A stretch of 64,000 bases of DNA from NCBI GenBank assembly GCA_002490705.1, contig DKUO01000012.1, positions 29,818 through 93,817 on the forward strand. The letters run 5' to 3'. The notes beneath the pieces were generated by a model, which was not told the DNA's origin, searched no databases, and was given only the letters and a program-made list of their open reading frames with translations. Shown in pieces: positions 16,153 to 25,645 of this stretch (positions are counted from its first letter, which is position 1; the number at the start of each line of letters is the position of its first letter). The stretch is from Lachnospiraceae bacterium UBA7202 (GTDB lineage Bacteria > Bacillota > Clostridia > Lachnospirales > Lachnospiraceae). Position numbers and translations under genes: made by a program.

Positions 16153-17301
16153 ATGAAAAAAAGTGATCTGTTTACAGTTTTGATGCCATATTTAGTAAAT
16201 TACAAATTAAACAGATGGTTTGGATACAAAAATTTCACCCCAATGACATTGACATATTCGGTAACTGCCGCATGTCAATCAAGATGTAAAACCTGTCAGA
16301 TCGGAGCTATGTTTTGTCAGGACCCAACCCGGTTGGAGAAAGATTTGAACTTAGAAGAAATTAAAAAAATTTTTCAGTCTATGAATCCGGTTTATTTTTT
16401 TAATATGAGCGGCGGAGAGCCATTTATGAGAAATGACTTGCCGGAAATCGTTGAGCTGGCGTGCAGATATTTGAAACCTCAGGTGATACATACGCCGACA
16501 AATGCAATTTTGTCAGAAAAAATCATCGAAAATGCAGAAAAAATCATTCAGATTGTGAGAAGATATGATGCAACGGTTCCTTTTACGGTGAAACCGTCAA
16601 TCGATGGCGTTGGGGAGCTGCACGATGAGATACGTGGCGTGAAAGGAAATTTTAATTGTCTCTTGAAAACAATTGACGGCTTAAAGAAATTAGAGGATAA
16701 GTACGACAACTTTCATCTGGAATTAGGAACTGTTATTTCGAACTTTAATATTGACTATTTGGAGGAGATAGAAGATTTTGTGCATTCACTTGGAGTGGAA
16801 AGTTATCGGAATGAAGTGGCTGAATGCAGGACGGAGTTTTTTAATTTGCAGGATGAGATTACCCCGCCGGCGGAGGTTTATCAAAAGCTGATCAAAGATT
16901 TCGCAAGGAAAGTGGAAGAAAACATTGGGAAAAAGAAAAAGCTTGCGAGAACAACAGAAGCGATGCGTGTTGTTTACTATGATATTGCCGGAAAAATATT
17001 GGAGGAAAAGCGGCAGGTGATTCCGTGTTACGCAGGGGTTTCCAATGTACATATCAATTATGATGGCGGTGTGTGGCCGTGCTGTGTGCTTGGATATGAG
17101 AAAGAGATGGGTAATCTGAGGGATTACAATTATGATTTTCAAAAGCTGTGGCATTCAAAAGAGGCTGAGAATGTCAGAAAATATATAAAGGCAAAGAAGT
17201 GCGCTTGTCCATTGGCGAATCAGGCGTATAGCAATGAACTGTTGCATTTACCGAGTTTGTGTAAGGCTGGAATAAAATCTCTGCAATACAGCTTGCGATA
17301 G
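16153..17301 (+). CDS. Radical SAM/SPASM-type enzyme
   Basis: A 382-residue protein. The CQSRCKTC motif (CX3CX2C, about residue 40) binds the [4Fe-4S] cluster that cleaves S-adenosylmethionine, and NMSGGEPFMR is the usual GGE motif. A C-terminal Cys-rich part (CYAGVSN, WPCCVLGY, KKCACPLAN) fits a SPASM or twitch domain with extra clusters. In glycan loci such enzymes modify a sugar or lipid carrier; peptide modification is the other common role, but no small precursor peptide gene was seen nearby. It sits tightly between the SDR and a methyltransferase gene. Confidence 0.82.
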   Translation: MKKSDLFTVLMPYLVNYKLNRWFGYKNFTPMTLTYSVTAACQSRCKTCQIGAMFCQDPTRLEKDLNLEEIKKIFQSMNPVYFFNMSGGEPFMRNDLPEIVELACRYLKPQVIHTPTNAILSEKIIENAEKIIQIVRRYDATVPFTVKPSIDGVGELHDEIRGVKGNFNCLLKTIDGLKKLEDKYDNFHLELGTVISNFNIDYLEEIEDFVHSLGVESYRNEVAECRTEFFNLQDEITPPAEVYQKLIKDFARKVEENIGKKKKLARTTEAMRVVYYDIAGKILEEKRQVIPCYAGVSNVHINYDGGVWPCCVLGYEKEMGNLRDYNYDFQKLWHSKEAENVRKYIKAKKCACPLANQAYSNELLHLPSLCKAGIKSLQYSLR

Positions 17302-17309
17302 GAGAAAAA

Positions 17310-18026
17310 ATGATAGATGAGTTTACTGGTGCAATTAAGTATGATGGTTTCAAAAAAGCAGGTTTTTTATCAGAGATAAAGGCAAAAGTTGTACTTCGTA
17401 AAAGGAGAAAAATATATCGCCTATTTATGAAATATATCAATCCGTGTGCAGAAGATAATATTTTGGATGCGGGAGTGGCGCCAGTAAAAGGAATTGCAGG
17501 AGTAAAAACGGTAACAAACAATTTTTTTGAGTTTTTTTATCCTTATACGACTCGAATAACGGCGACCAGTATAGAGGATGCAAGTATTTTGGAAAAAACT
17601 TTTAAAGGATTATCTTTTATACAGACGGAAGCGTACCATACTCCATTTGTTGACAGGCAATTTGATGCTGTCTTTTGTAATGCTGTAGTGGAGCATGCAG
17701 GCTCAAGGGAACAACAGAAAGCCTTTATATGGGAGTATTGCAGAGTAGCCCAAAAGTTTTTCTTCACTACGCCTAACAGATGGTTTCCGATAGAGGTACA
17801 TTCCGCTTTACCGTTAATTCACTGGTTACCGCCCCGTTATTTCCGAAAGGTTTTAAGACTACTTGGGAAAGAGGCTTTGGCGGATGAAAGTATTTTGAAT
17901 TTACTTACGGAAAAGGAGTTTAAGGCATTGTTCCCCAAAAATGTCAAGCTACAAACAATCAGAATTAGAACAGCGGGATTTGTGTCTAATTTGATAATAT
18001 GCGGAGAATGGACAGATAATGAGTAA
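17310..18026 (+). CDS. Class I SAM-dependent methyltransferase
   Basis: A 238-residue protein with the methyltransferase fold. ILDAGVAP is a motif I variant, and FDAVFCNAVVEHAG with the later FFTTPNRWFPIEVH fits the Methyltransf_11 group. It probably methylates a sugar or lipid intermediate of the glycan made here. The last 8 bp overlap the start of the flippase-like gene, and it follows the radical SAM gene after 8 bp, so these genes are co-transcribed. Confidence 0.8.
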   Translation: MIDEFTGAIKYDGFKKAGFLSEIKAKVVLRKRRKIYRLFMKYINPCAEDNILDAGVAPVKGIAGVKTVTNNFFEFFYPYTTRITATSIEDASILEKTFKGLSFIQTEAYHTPFVDRQFDAVFCNAVVEHAGSREQQKAFIWEYCRVAQKFFFTTPNRWFPIEVHSALPLIHWLPPRYFRKVLRLLGKEALADESILNLLTEKEFKALFPKNVKLQTIRIRTAGFVSNLIICGEWTDNE

Positions 18027-18978
18027 AAAACAAATAGTGATGAGATGCCTGAAATTTTTAGGGAATATCTTAGCCGTCTTTTCTATTTTATTTGTTGCTT
18101 ATCGTTTGTATGAAATGGATTTTGAGTGGGATGGTTTTGAGAACCATTTTCAGACATATTTGTTTCTGTTTTTATTATCATTTTTAGCCATATTTAATAA
18201 CTTTATAAATGCGTTTGCATGGAAAAAATATATCGATTTTTTTTCCGGTGAAAAAAACAATGTGTTTGTTTTGAGCGGTATTTATCTTAAGGCTAATATC
18301 CAGAAATACCTGCCGGGAAATGTGGTACAGTATGCCGGAAGAAATTTATTGGCAAAAGAATATGGGATCAGTCAAAAAAGTATAGCGGCAGCAAGCGTTA
18401 TGGAACTGATCTGGATTAGTGTTTCCGCAGTTTTCTTTTCCGTCGTAATTTCTCTGCAAAATACTAAGATTGTTATAAGGCAGTTGTGGTCTCATCAAAT
18501 AGTAAAAGAAAATATAAAAATTTTTTTGGCTTTGAGTGTAATCATATTATTTATAGGATTCGTTGTCTTAAAAACATCTAAAGATAAGAAAATGATAGTT
18601 TCTTATCTCAATAGAAAGTTTTTCATTTTACTGGGTGTAACGGGTTTGATTTATATTTCCAATTTTATCATTTCAGGCTTATTGCTTTTCCTTATTCTTG
18701 TGCTGATTTTGCATTGTGAGGTTAGTTATATCAGCATTGCCTCGACGAATGTTCTTGCATGGCTTGCGGGGTATATTGTGCCGGGAAGCCCGGGTGGCAT
18801 TGGAATAAGAGAGACTGTGCTGATTTTGCTGCTTGGTACTGAGCACTCAAGGGGAACAGTTACATTAGCGGCTGTATTGTTAAGGGTATGTGGAATTGCC
18901 GGGGATTTTTTTTCCTATCTCATGGTATTATGTGTAGAATTTTTTAAGACCAAAAGGAAAACCAGATATGTATCGTAA
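18019..18978 (+). CDS. Flippase-like membrane protein (LPG synthase TM/UPF0104)
   Basis: A 319-residue protein with about eight membrane spans. Conserved YLPGNVVQYAGRNLLAKEYG and the late motif VPGSPGGIGIRE identify the lysylphosphatidylglycerol-synthase transmembrane-like family, which includes proteins thought to flip or anchor polyprenyl-linked sugars. It lacks the extra catalytic domain of MprF. It overlaps the methyltransferase gene by 8 bp and the next gene by 11 bp. A role in moving or organising the lipid-linked glycan is an inference from context. Confidence 0.78.
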   Translation: MSKKQIVMRCLKFLGNILAVFSILFVAYRLYEMDFEWDGFENHFQTYLFLFLLSFLAIFNNFINAFAWKKYIDFFSGEKNNVFVLSGIYLKANIQKYLPGNVVQYAGRNLLAKEYGISQKSIAAASVMELIWISVSAVFFSVVISLQNTKIVIRQLWSHQIVKENIKIFLALSVIILFIGFVVLKTSKDKKMIVSYLNRKFFILLGVTGLIYISNFIISGLLLFLILVLILHCEVSYISIASTNVLAWLAGYIVPGSPGGIGIRETVLILLLGTEHSRGTVTLAAVLLRVCGIAGDFFSYLMVLCVEFFKTKRKTRYVS

Positions 18979-20833
18979 CCTGTTAAATAAGTTAATGACG
19001 AAAACCGGACTTTTTTTCATTGTCTTTGTAATCCAGATTGCAACAATCCCCATGTATCATATTCCAACAATAGCGGATGGCCTTAATCCGTTGGCGCTGG
19101 GATTTATGGCGAGAGGGGAAGATTGGAGCCAATATTTAACTGCCGACGGATACTTTTATAAGTATGGACAATTAATTTTTTATTTTCCGTTTATTTATTT
19201 CATTAGAAATAATGTTATATTGTACAGAGTTTTGCTGGCGGTAAATGCTGCGATCATCAGTTTTATTCCTGTTATTATTTATGAAATATTAACAGGACAT
19301 TTGAAAAGCGAAAATAAAGAAATAAATTATTATATTTCCCTGCTTACGGCAACAATTCCGGTTATTACTTTAAACAGTAAGTATACATGGGCGGAACCGA
19401 TTTTAATGGCGTTGCCCTGGGTGATTCTCTTATTACTTCTAAACAGTATGGAAGAAGGTGTCAGTAAAAAAAGAAAATGCGTTTATAGTGTATTGATAGC
19501 GGTAGTGCAGGTTTACGCATATATGGTACATGCGAGGGGAATCGTTATTTTGATAGCAACACTACTCTGTATATTCCTGATACGGATTGCTTTTCAAAAT
19601 AAAAATATTTATATAAGCCTTTATTCTATTACTACATTAATTTTATTACTTTTTGATAGGAAGATGGGGGCAGTCTGTAAGAAAACATTATATGGAAACG
19701 CAGAGGGATTATTGGGAGGATCATTTGAATTTTTAACCCCTGAATTTGTAAATAATCTTTTTTCTTTCAACGGATTTAAAATTTGGGGAGAAGAGATGAT
19801 TGGCTGGCTGTTTGCAAGTGTGGCAAGTACGTTTGGGCTGGTAAGTCTGGGTCTGGTGGCTTCCTTTGTTATATTGCTCAAATTCAGAGAATGGAAGACA
19901 AACAGGCAGGAAATGCTTATCGTTATTTTTTCTCTTTTATGCTTTTTCGGCGCTTTGGTTATGGGGACATTTTTTTTCTTGGATGATCTCCTTGCCGTTA
20001 ATGTTGTAGAAATAGCAAAAAGAGGTGAGAGGCTTGTCTATGCCAGATATTTGAATGGAGCAAATGTTTGTCTAAGTTTTATTGGATTATATTTTATCAT
20101 GCTAAAGGAGAAGCTATGGACGACAGCACAAACTTTCTGCACAATGGGTATCTTTATTTTCGTGCATGGCTTTTTTCTGAGTGTGATTGCGAAAAGGATT
20201 GATCATACAATTACCTGGCCGCACATTACGATTACAATTAATTATTTCTGTGATTTAAGGAAGTGTGTCAGAGGAGGAATGTATTCTTCCATCAATTTTT
20301 TTTCAGGTGGTATAGCAGTTTTCAGTTTGGCTGCTTTGCTAGTTTTTTTCATTGCTCTAAAAAATAAAAAGAGAAAAAAAGTATTTATGAGCCTTTATTT
20401 GGCAGCATTTTTAATGGCATATGGATGGAATTCTTACAATGCTCTATATAGAACGGATACATATATGATGCAAGTCTTAGAGGAGTATGACGACGTCATA
20501 AAAACCGTTCGGGGAAAGAAACAATTGACCAATATTTATTTAGATGATGAGATTCTGCGATGCGGCTTTCAATACTACTTCTCCGATTATTATGTCCTTA
20601 CAAAAAGAGATAACAATAGGGGGAATGTGAAGGATATGTTTATCATTTCAACGAATGGTACATACAACAAAGAATTATTTGATGATGACTATTATGAAGT
20701 GCTTGATGTGGGTGGAGAAGATTTGGACAGCCACATATATGTAAAGGGCAGCACCCTGAATGAAAGCTTACAGGAGAAGGGTTACAGGACGCAAAAGATT
20801 GAAAGCGCAGGTTTCATAAATGAATCTGAATAG
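18968..20833 (+). CDS. GT-C-type membrane protein, relative of the 10309 gene
   Basis: A 621-residue integral membrane protein with about twelve spans and a soluble C-terminal tail. The first outer loop contains ARGEDWSQYLTADGYFYKYG, and the following RVLLAVNAAIISFIPVIIYE aligns with the same region of the protein at 10309-12117. The tail also corresponds. Two related GT-C-like enzymes in one locus suggest two successive extracytoplasmic sugar transfers. Strong A+T bias distinguishes it from its relative. The function is assigned only at the family level. Confidence 0.65.
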   Translation: MYRNLLNKLMTKTGLFFIVFVIQIATIPMYHIPTIADGLNPLALGFMARGEDWSQYLTADGYFYKYGQLIFYFPFIYFIRNNVILYRVLLAVNAAIISFIPVIIYEILTGHLKSENKEINYYISLLTATIPVITLNSKYTWAEPILMALPWVILLLLLNSMEEGVSKKRKCVYSVLIAVVQVYAYMVHARGIVILIATLLCIFLIRIAFQNKNIYISLYSITTLILLLFDRKMGAVCKKTLYGNAEGLLGGSFEFLTPEFVNNLFSFNGFKIWGEEMIGWLFASVASTFGLVSLGLVASFVILLKFREWKTNRQEMLIVIFSLLCFFGALVMGTFFFLDDLLAVNVVEIAKRGERLVYARYLNGANVCLSFIGLYFIMLKEKLWTTAQTFCTMGIFIFVHGFFLSVIAKRIDHTITWPHITITINYFCDLRKCVRGGMYSSINFFSGGIAVFSLAALLVFFIALKNKKRKKVFMSLYLAAFLMAYGWNSYNALYRTDTYMMQVLEEYDDVIKTVRGKKQLTNIYLDDEILRCGFQYYFSDYYVLTKRDNNRGNVKDMFIISTNGTYNKELFDDDYYEVLDVGGEDLDSHIYVKGSTLNESLQEKGYRTQKIESAGFINESE

Positions 20834-20848
20834 CGGAAAGGGCCTAAA

Positions 20849-22237
20849 ATGCAAAAAAAGTTTTCCTATACATATCTGACCGATCTGTGTATCTGCCTGT
20901 TGCTTAGCATCACTATGCTTTTCAGATCAGATATAGAGATCGCGGGCTTCCCCGTGTATACAATTCTCCTTTTCCTGATCGTTCTGGCATGGCTGGCAGG
21001 CAGGATAATCTGCGCAAACAGAAAAGAAAAGGCGTTTTTGTCGATACACTATTTTGCGGATACGGTATCGGTGACAGCAGTCATTTGTACGGTGTGTTCC
21101 ATCATAGGTAAATTGTTCAGAAATCCGGAGGAAGGAGCCATTGATTTTTCATGGAATGCAGAGGCGATTGCGCTGGCACTGATCTGTCTGTTGGTGTCTG
21201 CGGGTATACGGTTTCATTTTCTTTATCTGAATGTGATTTTGTATAGCGGTCTTTTTGTTTCCGGGATGTTTATGCTGACCTATTTTGCGAATATACAAAT
21301 TGTAGGGGCATTTAACGAAGTGTTTGCTGATCCTGAGAGCATGGCGTCGTATTTTATGCTGATCGGCATGATCAGCGTTTACGGTTACTGTGTCAGCCGG
21401 GACAGGCTCCGGTCTGTATTCTATTGTTTGGTATCGGGCATTGCATTTTTTGCACTTTTTTTAAACAAGAATATAGTTAGTTTATGGTTGATGGTTATTT
21501 ATTTTCTGGCAGTGCCGGTTGTGCTGCGCCCTACGGCGGCACTAGTTAAAAGAGTGATGCAGATGTTCTTTTTATACGGATTCATGTTGAGCAATATGTG
21601 CCTTCTCACAGAATATACACAGGTTTTTTATAAAGACGTTTCCTACGCGTCGGAATTGAGCGTGTATTATGACCTGCTGATGGCGGTGGCCGGGACTGCG
21701 TTTTTCAAATATTGGGATCGGATTCCGGAGAATGTTGACGGGGAGAGACTGGTGCTGCGGAGAATGCAAAAAAAGTATCGGTTTTTGTTGAAGTTAACAC
21801 TTTTTTTATTCATTGTAATCATACTTGGCGCAAACGGATGGAAGGAACTGACAGGCGGGTCCGGTGCCTGTACGGAGCTGCTGCGGTTATTAGCAGTGCC
21901 TCTGGCGGATGAAGCGGGAAGCGGAGCGAGCCTGTTTCTAAACTGTTTTCAGAATACAGGCGCAGTCTCTGTTTTCTTCATCATGTTTTATGTGCTTGTT
22001 TTAGCGGAACGCATGCGGATCAATTATCGGGAAGATAAGGAGCTGACGGGTATTCTGATTCTGATTTCCGCAGTTTTTATACTACAGATTCTGTTTTGGG
22101 ATCCGGGAATTCACAATACGGTCGTTTACGTTTTCCTGTTAGCGGCAGCCTGTTTTTATCAGGAAGAATACAGGAAGATAACGGGCGTCAGGTTAAATGC
22201 GGATGAGCTGTCTGTAGAGATTCAGGAAATAAAATAA
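20849..22237 (+). CDS. Polytopic membrane protein, O-antigen ligase/polymerase-like
   Basis: A 462-residue protein made almost entirely of hydrophobic helices (about 11-12). A larger hydrophilic gap lies around residues 290-320 and a loop with GGSGACTEL near residue 340. This pattern fits Wzy/WaaL-type glycan polymerases and ligases, but no diagnostic residue was recognised, so the call rests on topology and position. Base composition returns to that of the general window, unlike the A+T-rich genes before it. Confidence 0.5.
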   Translation: MQKKFSYTYLTDLCICLLLSITMLFRSDIEIAGFPVYTILLFLIVLAWLAGRIICANRKEKAFLSIHYFADTVSVTAVICTVCSIIGKLFRNPEEGAIDFSWNAEAIALALICLLVSAGIRFHFLYLNVILYSGLFVSGMFMLTYFANIQIVGAFNEVFADPESMASYFMLIGMISVYGYCVSRDRLRSVFYCLVSGIAFFALFLNKNIVSLWLMVIYFLAVPVVLRPTAALVKRVMQMFFLYGFMLSNMCLLTEYTQVFYKDVSYASELSVYYDLLMAVAGTAFFKYWDRIPENVDGERLVLRRMQKKYRFLLKLTLFLFIVIILGANGWKELTGGSGACTELLRLLAVPLADEAGSGASLFLNCFQNTGAVSVFFIMFYVLVLAERMRINYREDKELTGILILISAVFILQILFWDPGIHNTVVYVFLLAAACFYQEEYRKITGVRLNADELSVEIQEIK

Positions 22238-22256
22238 ATAATGGGAGGACAAGAAT

Positions 22257-22784
22257 ATGAAAAGAACAATAAGCGTAAAGATGCAGTTCATGTTGTTGGG
22301 AATGTTGTTGGGGATGCTTTGGATAAGGCAGAGCAGCATATCATCTGTTCTGGCGGCAGAGAGTGCAAATGCGGAAACAGGCCGGCTTATGACGGCAGAG
22401 CGCAGGGTTGAGATGAAGGAAACGCCTGATGATAAGGCGGTTACAATTATGACCTTTGAAAAGGGAAGCTCTGTTTTTTCCTTAGGAGAATCTGCAAACG
22501 GATGGTATCAGGTTATTTATCAGGACAAAGTGGGATATGTGCCGGAGAATGCATTGCGGTCACAGGAGATGGATGTGGAAGGACTGAATGCGGAGATGGC
22601 GCAGGAAGCGGAAGAAGCCAAGTTTATGATAGAGACAATAGAGCGATACCGCAGTGAAGCAAGACGTTCTAAAATTTGGGGAAGTGTAATTGTGATACTT
22701 GTAATCGGGGTTTTCGCAACTGGTATTATCGCGGAGATCAGAGGAAGAAAAAACGGCGGGAGTGAGAGCGGCGACGGAGAGTGA
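22257..22784 (+). CDS. SH3-domain protein with C-terminal membrane helix
   Basis: A 175-residue protein with an N-terminal signal or anchor sequence (about residues 8-33), a bacterial SH3 domain (about 45-100, with MKETPDDKAVTIMTFEKG and NGWYQVIYQDKVGYVP), a short coiled stretch and a second hydrophobic segment at 138-158 followed by a charged tail. This resembles the membrane-bound SH3 protein TagA/YgiM type that binds cell wall. As the last gene of the glycan locus it may link the polymer machinery to peptidoglycan. GGGAGGA precedes the ATG. Confidence 0.7.
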   Translation: MKRTISVKMQFMLLGMLLGMLWIRQSSISSVLAAESANAETGRLMTAERRVEMKETPDDKAVTIMTFEKGSSVFSLGESANGWYQVIYQDKVGYVPENALRSQEMDVEGLNAEMAQEAEEAKFMIETIERYRSEARRSKIWGSVIVILVIGVFATGIIAEIRGRKNGGSESGDGE

Positions 22785-22807
22785 CTTTCTGCCGGCATGA
22801 TTCGGGT

Positions 22808-24097
22808 TCAGAATTTTACAAACATAATAATCCGAAAACGGTTGTCTTCACAGTAACAGTCAATAGTGCCGCCGAGCTTATCGCAAAACGCCTGCACACT
22901 CTGCATGCCAAGACCGTGGCCTTTTCCCCTTCTGCTTTTTGGAAGTCCGGTTGTAGAATCAAACAAAATTTTCTGTGTGCATTCATTTTCCATATCAATC
23001 AACAGATGTTCGGCGTTGCAATGCACTTTGACATTGATAGAACGCTTGGCGGGATCCAGATTTTTTACGCTGTGTATCGCGTTCTCCAGAAGGTTTGCGA
23101 GAACCATGGCAAATTCGTACTCATTGACAGGAATCTCACGGGGGATCATGATATCTGAATGTAAGGCGATTTGAAAGGACTGCGCCTGTTCGGCCATTGT
23201 TGTAAGAATTGTATTGACAACCAGATTTTCACAATAGCGGGAAAGTCTGTTTTCGTCAACCACCTCTTTGATATGCCCGGTTATATTTCTGATTTCATCA
23301 TATTCTTTCTGGTTGAGCAGGGAGTCTATCGTCATGGAGTAATGCCGCATATCATGCCGCAGTATCTTTAAATTTCGTTCGGACTGTTCTACCAGATAGC
23401 TTTGGCTTTCCAATCCTTTGATATAGGATTCAAACATTACATTTTTCCAGTATTCTTCTACCTGTTTGGTCTCGCTGTCCATATAGCGGAGCACCACCAC
23501 ATAGGATACTAACATGGTGATCATTAAAAAGATGCTGATCAGGATATTTTCAGGATGCTCATAGAGCGTATAGGGGAAGAAGGCAATGCTGGAAAAGCTG
23601 CAATAAAAAAATACGGGAATCAGACATAATTCCCATTTGTTTTTACCCAGATCCCGTTGACAAAACCGGGAAACCACATCTCCGGTCCGGCAATAGAGTA
23701 CTGTCAGGATAACAAGGTGCGCCAGAAGGTTTCCCACAAGCGCAAGGCTGACGCTGCCCGTGAATATATACAGGATAGGAGCGAAGATGGTCCCCACGAG
23801 TATGTAATTGGAGGCGCTCAGGCCAAGGAAGAGCGTTTTCACGGTTCTTTTTTCGGAGAGGAAAAGGGCTGTAAGCTGCGTTATGGCGATCTGCGCGATT
23901 GTTGTAAAAAAATAAAACACGGGGCTGTCCGAATACAGATGCAATTTGAAATAGTCCATCAAAGTCATCAGCAGGCAGGAGAAAAGGCAAATGCTAAAAG
24001 TTTTTCCTCTGGAATAGCGCTGTGGTATAAACAGACAAGTGAATACCAAAAAGAAGATATGGCTCAGTATATAGGATATACTTTTCACGTAGATCAT
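22808..24097 (-). CDS. GHKL sensor histidine kinase, AgrC-like
   Basis: A protein of about 429 residues. Six hydrophobic segments fill the first 190 residues, followed by a coiled region and the phospho-acceptor site in ILRHDMRHYS. The ATPase domain has the N-box NLLENAIHS and G-box KGHGLGMQSV typical of the HPK10/AgrC class. It overlaps its LytTR response regulator gene. The ATG at 24097 fits the TAGGTG site better than the GTG at 24106. No AgrB or AgrD peptide gene was found next to it, so its signal is unknown. Confidence 0.85.
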   Translation of the reverse strand: MIYVKSISYILSHIFFLVFTCLFIPQRYSRGKTFSICLFSCLLMTLMDYFKLHLYSDSPVFYFFTTIAQIAITQLTALFLSEKRTVKTLFLGLSASNYILVGTIFAPILYIFTGSVSLALVGNLLAHLVILTVLYCRTGDVVSRFCQRDLGKNKWELCLIPVFFYCSFSSIAFFPYTLYEHPENILISIFLMITMLVSYVVVLRYMDSETKQVEEYWKNVMFESYIKGLESQSYLVEQSERNLKILRHDMRHYSMTIDSLLNQKEYDEIRNITGHIKEVVDENRLSRYCENLVVNTILTTMAEQAQSFQIALHSDIMIPREIPVNEYEFAMVLANLLENAIHSVKNLDPAKRSINVKVHCNAEHLLIDMENECTQKILFDSTTGLPKSRRGKGHGLGMQSVQAFCDKLGGTIDCYCEDNRFRIIMFVKF

Positions 24098-24102
24098 TTC
24101 GT

Positions 24103-24840
24103 TCACCTACCAACCTTTTCCGAAACAAAGAGAAGATATTCCCGCTTGACCGTGGACGCTTTTGCCCTGCTGACAGGAAGCTGTTTCCCGGAGTTCATAA
24201 TTACATTGTCCGTGGTTAATTGTTTCACATAATCCAGATTCACCAGAAAGGATTTGTGAGTTTGTAAAAAATTTCCGTGCCCTATAAGCGCCTGTACTTC
24301 TTCCTCGAAAGATGTTCGAATATAAAGAGTTTTCACAAGCTTGCCGTCAGACAGATGTACTTCCAATTTTCGGCCCACGCTTTCGATGTATTCGATTTTG
24401 GAATAAGCTATGGGAAGCAATCCGTTTTTGGTTTTTATCATATACGTGGGTTCTGTTTTTGCTTTGGTGTAGGAAAGAGCATAATCCAATGCTTCAAAAA
24501 ACTTGCCCTCGTCTACCGGTTTCAGCAAGTATCTGACCGCATGAACTTCATAGGCGTCCAGTGCATAATCCTCGGAGGAGGTAATGTAGATGATTACATT
24601 GTCGTTGCTGATGGTTCTGATTTGATGGCCGAGGTCGAGGCCCGTCCGCCGCGGCATGAGCATATCCAAAATATAAATATCGGTCAGTTTTCCCTCCGCT
24701 ATTCTGTGATATAATCTGGACGGGTCAGAGTATTTTTCCAGTTCGAAAGTTTTATCCGGATAGCGGTTTTTATATTTTATCAATAATTTTTCTATGTCGA
24801 GCAAATCTTTAATACTGTCGTCACAAACGGTTATTTTCAT
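24103..24840 (-). CDS. LytTR response regulator, AgrA-like
   Basis: A 245-residue two-domain protein. The receiver domain (1-120) has the acidic pair CDD, the phospho-acceptor Asp in DIYILDMLMPRRTG, and YLLKPVDE with the conserved Lys. The LytTR DNA-binding domain (about 140-240) contains IEYIESVGRKLEV and NFLQTHKSFLVNLDYV. It is co-transcribed with the downstream kinase gene. Targets are unknown; the neighbouring glycan locus and the genes to its right, which is read divergently from it, are candidates. About 240 bp of non-coding DNA with imperfect hairpins separates it from the next gene. Confidence 0.88.
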   Translation of the reverse strand: MKITVCDDSIKDLLDIEKLLIKYKNRYPDKTFELEKYSDPSRLYHRIAEGKLTDIYILDMLMPRRTGLDLGHQIRTISNDNVIIYITSSEDYALDAYEVHAVRYLLKPVDEGKFFEALDYALSYTKAKTEPTYMIKTKNGLLPIAYSKIEYIESVGRKLEVHLSDGKLVKTLYIRTSFEEEVQALIGHGNFLQTHKSFLVNLDYVKQLTTDNVIMNSGKQLPVSRAKASTVKREYLLFVSEKVGR

Positions 24841-25082
24841 GGTGCTTCGTAAATCCCTTCATCTTGATCAGATCCCTTCCCCCGAAAGGTATACGGCGCT
24901 TGCGCGGTATAAATAAAATTATATCGGGCTCGGGGCGGTTTCGCAACCGGTTCAGCCGCCGAAGTTTACGCTCGGTTGTGAAAAAATGGTGGGAAAACGC
25001 GAAAAAGAGAAATTGACGGTAAAATACCCTCTGTAATGTGTTTTATGGTAAAATGAATTAGCAGGAGGCATTGGGAAAAATT

Positions 25083-25589
25083 ATGGAGATAACGGAAATA
25101 GGTGCATTACAAATTGCAAAGAAAGTGGATGCGATTCTGCACGTCCCCGGGAATTACCGGGGCGGCAATCTGGAGATGACGATTGTAATTGATACCTCTC
25201 TGGAATTGAACAGCTTTACAGGGGCGGTAGCTGCTGTGGCGCGGTCTCTGAAAAGAGAAAATGAAATTTTCAGAAATGTCCGGTTGAATTTGGTCTTTTG
25301 GGGACAAGAGACAGAGGCGAAGGTAGTGCCGATGGCTATGCTTATGATGGGCAGTGTTTTTGACGGGTATCAGTGCGATCCGCATAAAAAATATTATGAA
25401 GAGCTTTTTGCCTATTTAAAAAAATTTCATGCAAGGAGTAAAGTGATTCTTGTGTTTGCGGATGAACAGAACGAGGTTTTTGACAGGCAGGCGGCAAGGG
25501 AGGCGCTCTCTCCGTTTTTGAAAAATAAACTTTTGCTTATCTCAGAGCAGATTGTGAGCGGCACAGAACTAATGCTGAGATGTATATGA
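25083..25589 (+). CDS. Uncharacterised protein, possibly vWA-like fold
   Basis: A protein of about 168 residues that was not recognised. Strand-helix alternation with MTIVIDTSLELNSF near residue 30 and KVILVFADEQNEVFD near residue 125 resembles a von Willebrand factor A type alpha/beta fold with a partly degenerate metal site. It has no signal peptide or membrane segment. The start is uncertain: AGGAGG at 25063-25068 is too close to a TTG at 25071 and rather far from the ATG at 25083. An extended -10 sequence, TGGTAAAAT (25046-25054), precedes it. It lies 56 bp before a diguanylate cyclase gene. Confidence 0.6.
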   Translation: MEITEIGALQIAKKVDAILHVPGNYRGGNLEMTIVIDTSLELNSFTGAVAAVARSLKRENEIFRNVRLNLVFWGQETEAKVVPMAMLMMGSVFDGYQCDPHKKYYEELFAYLKKFHARSKVILVFADEQNEVFDRQAAREALSPFLKNKLLLISEQIVSGTELMLRCI

Positions 25590-25645
25590 AAATGATTTAG
25601 GTGAGGAAGCGCTTGCCACATAGAAAGGCAAAATGGTAAAATAAA

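Noticed and set aside
22808..24840. Complete agr quorum-sensing system
   Set aside because: Only the kinase and regulator are present; no AgrB protease or AgrD precursor was found in either flank.
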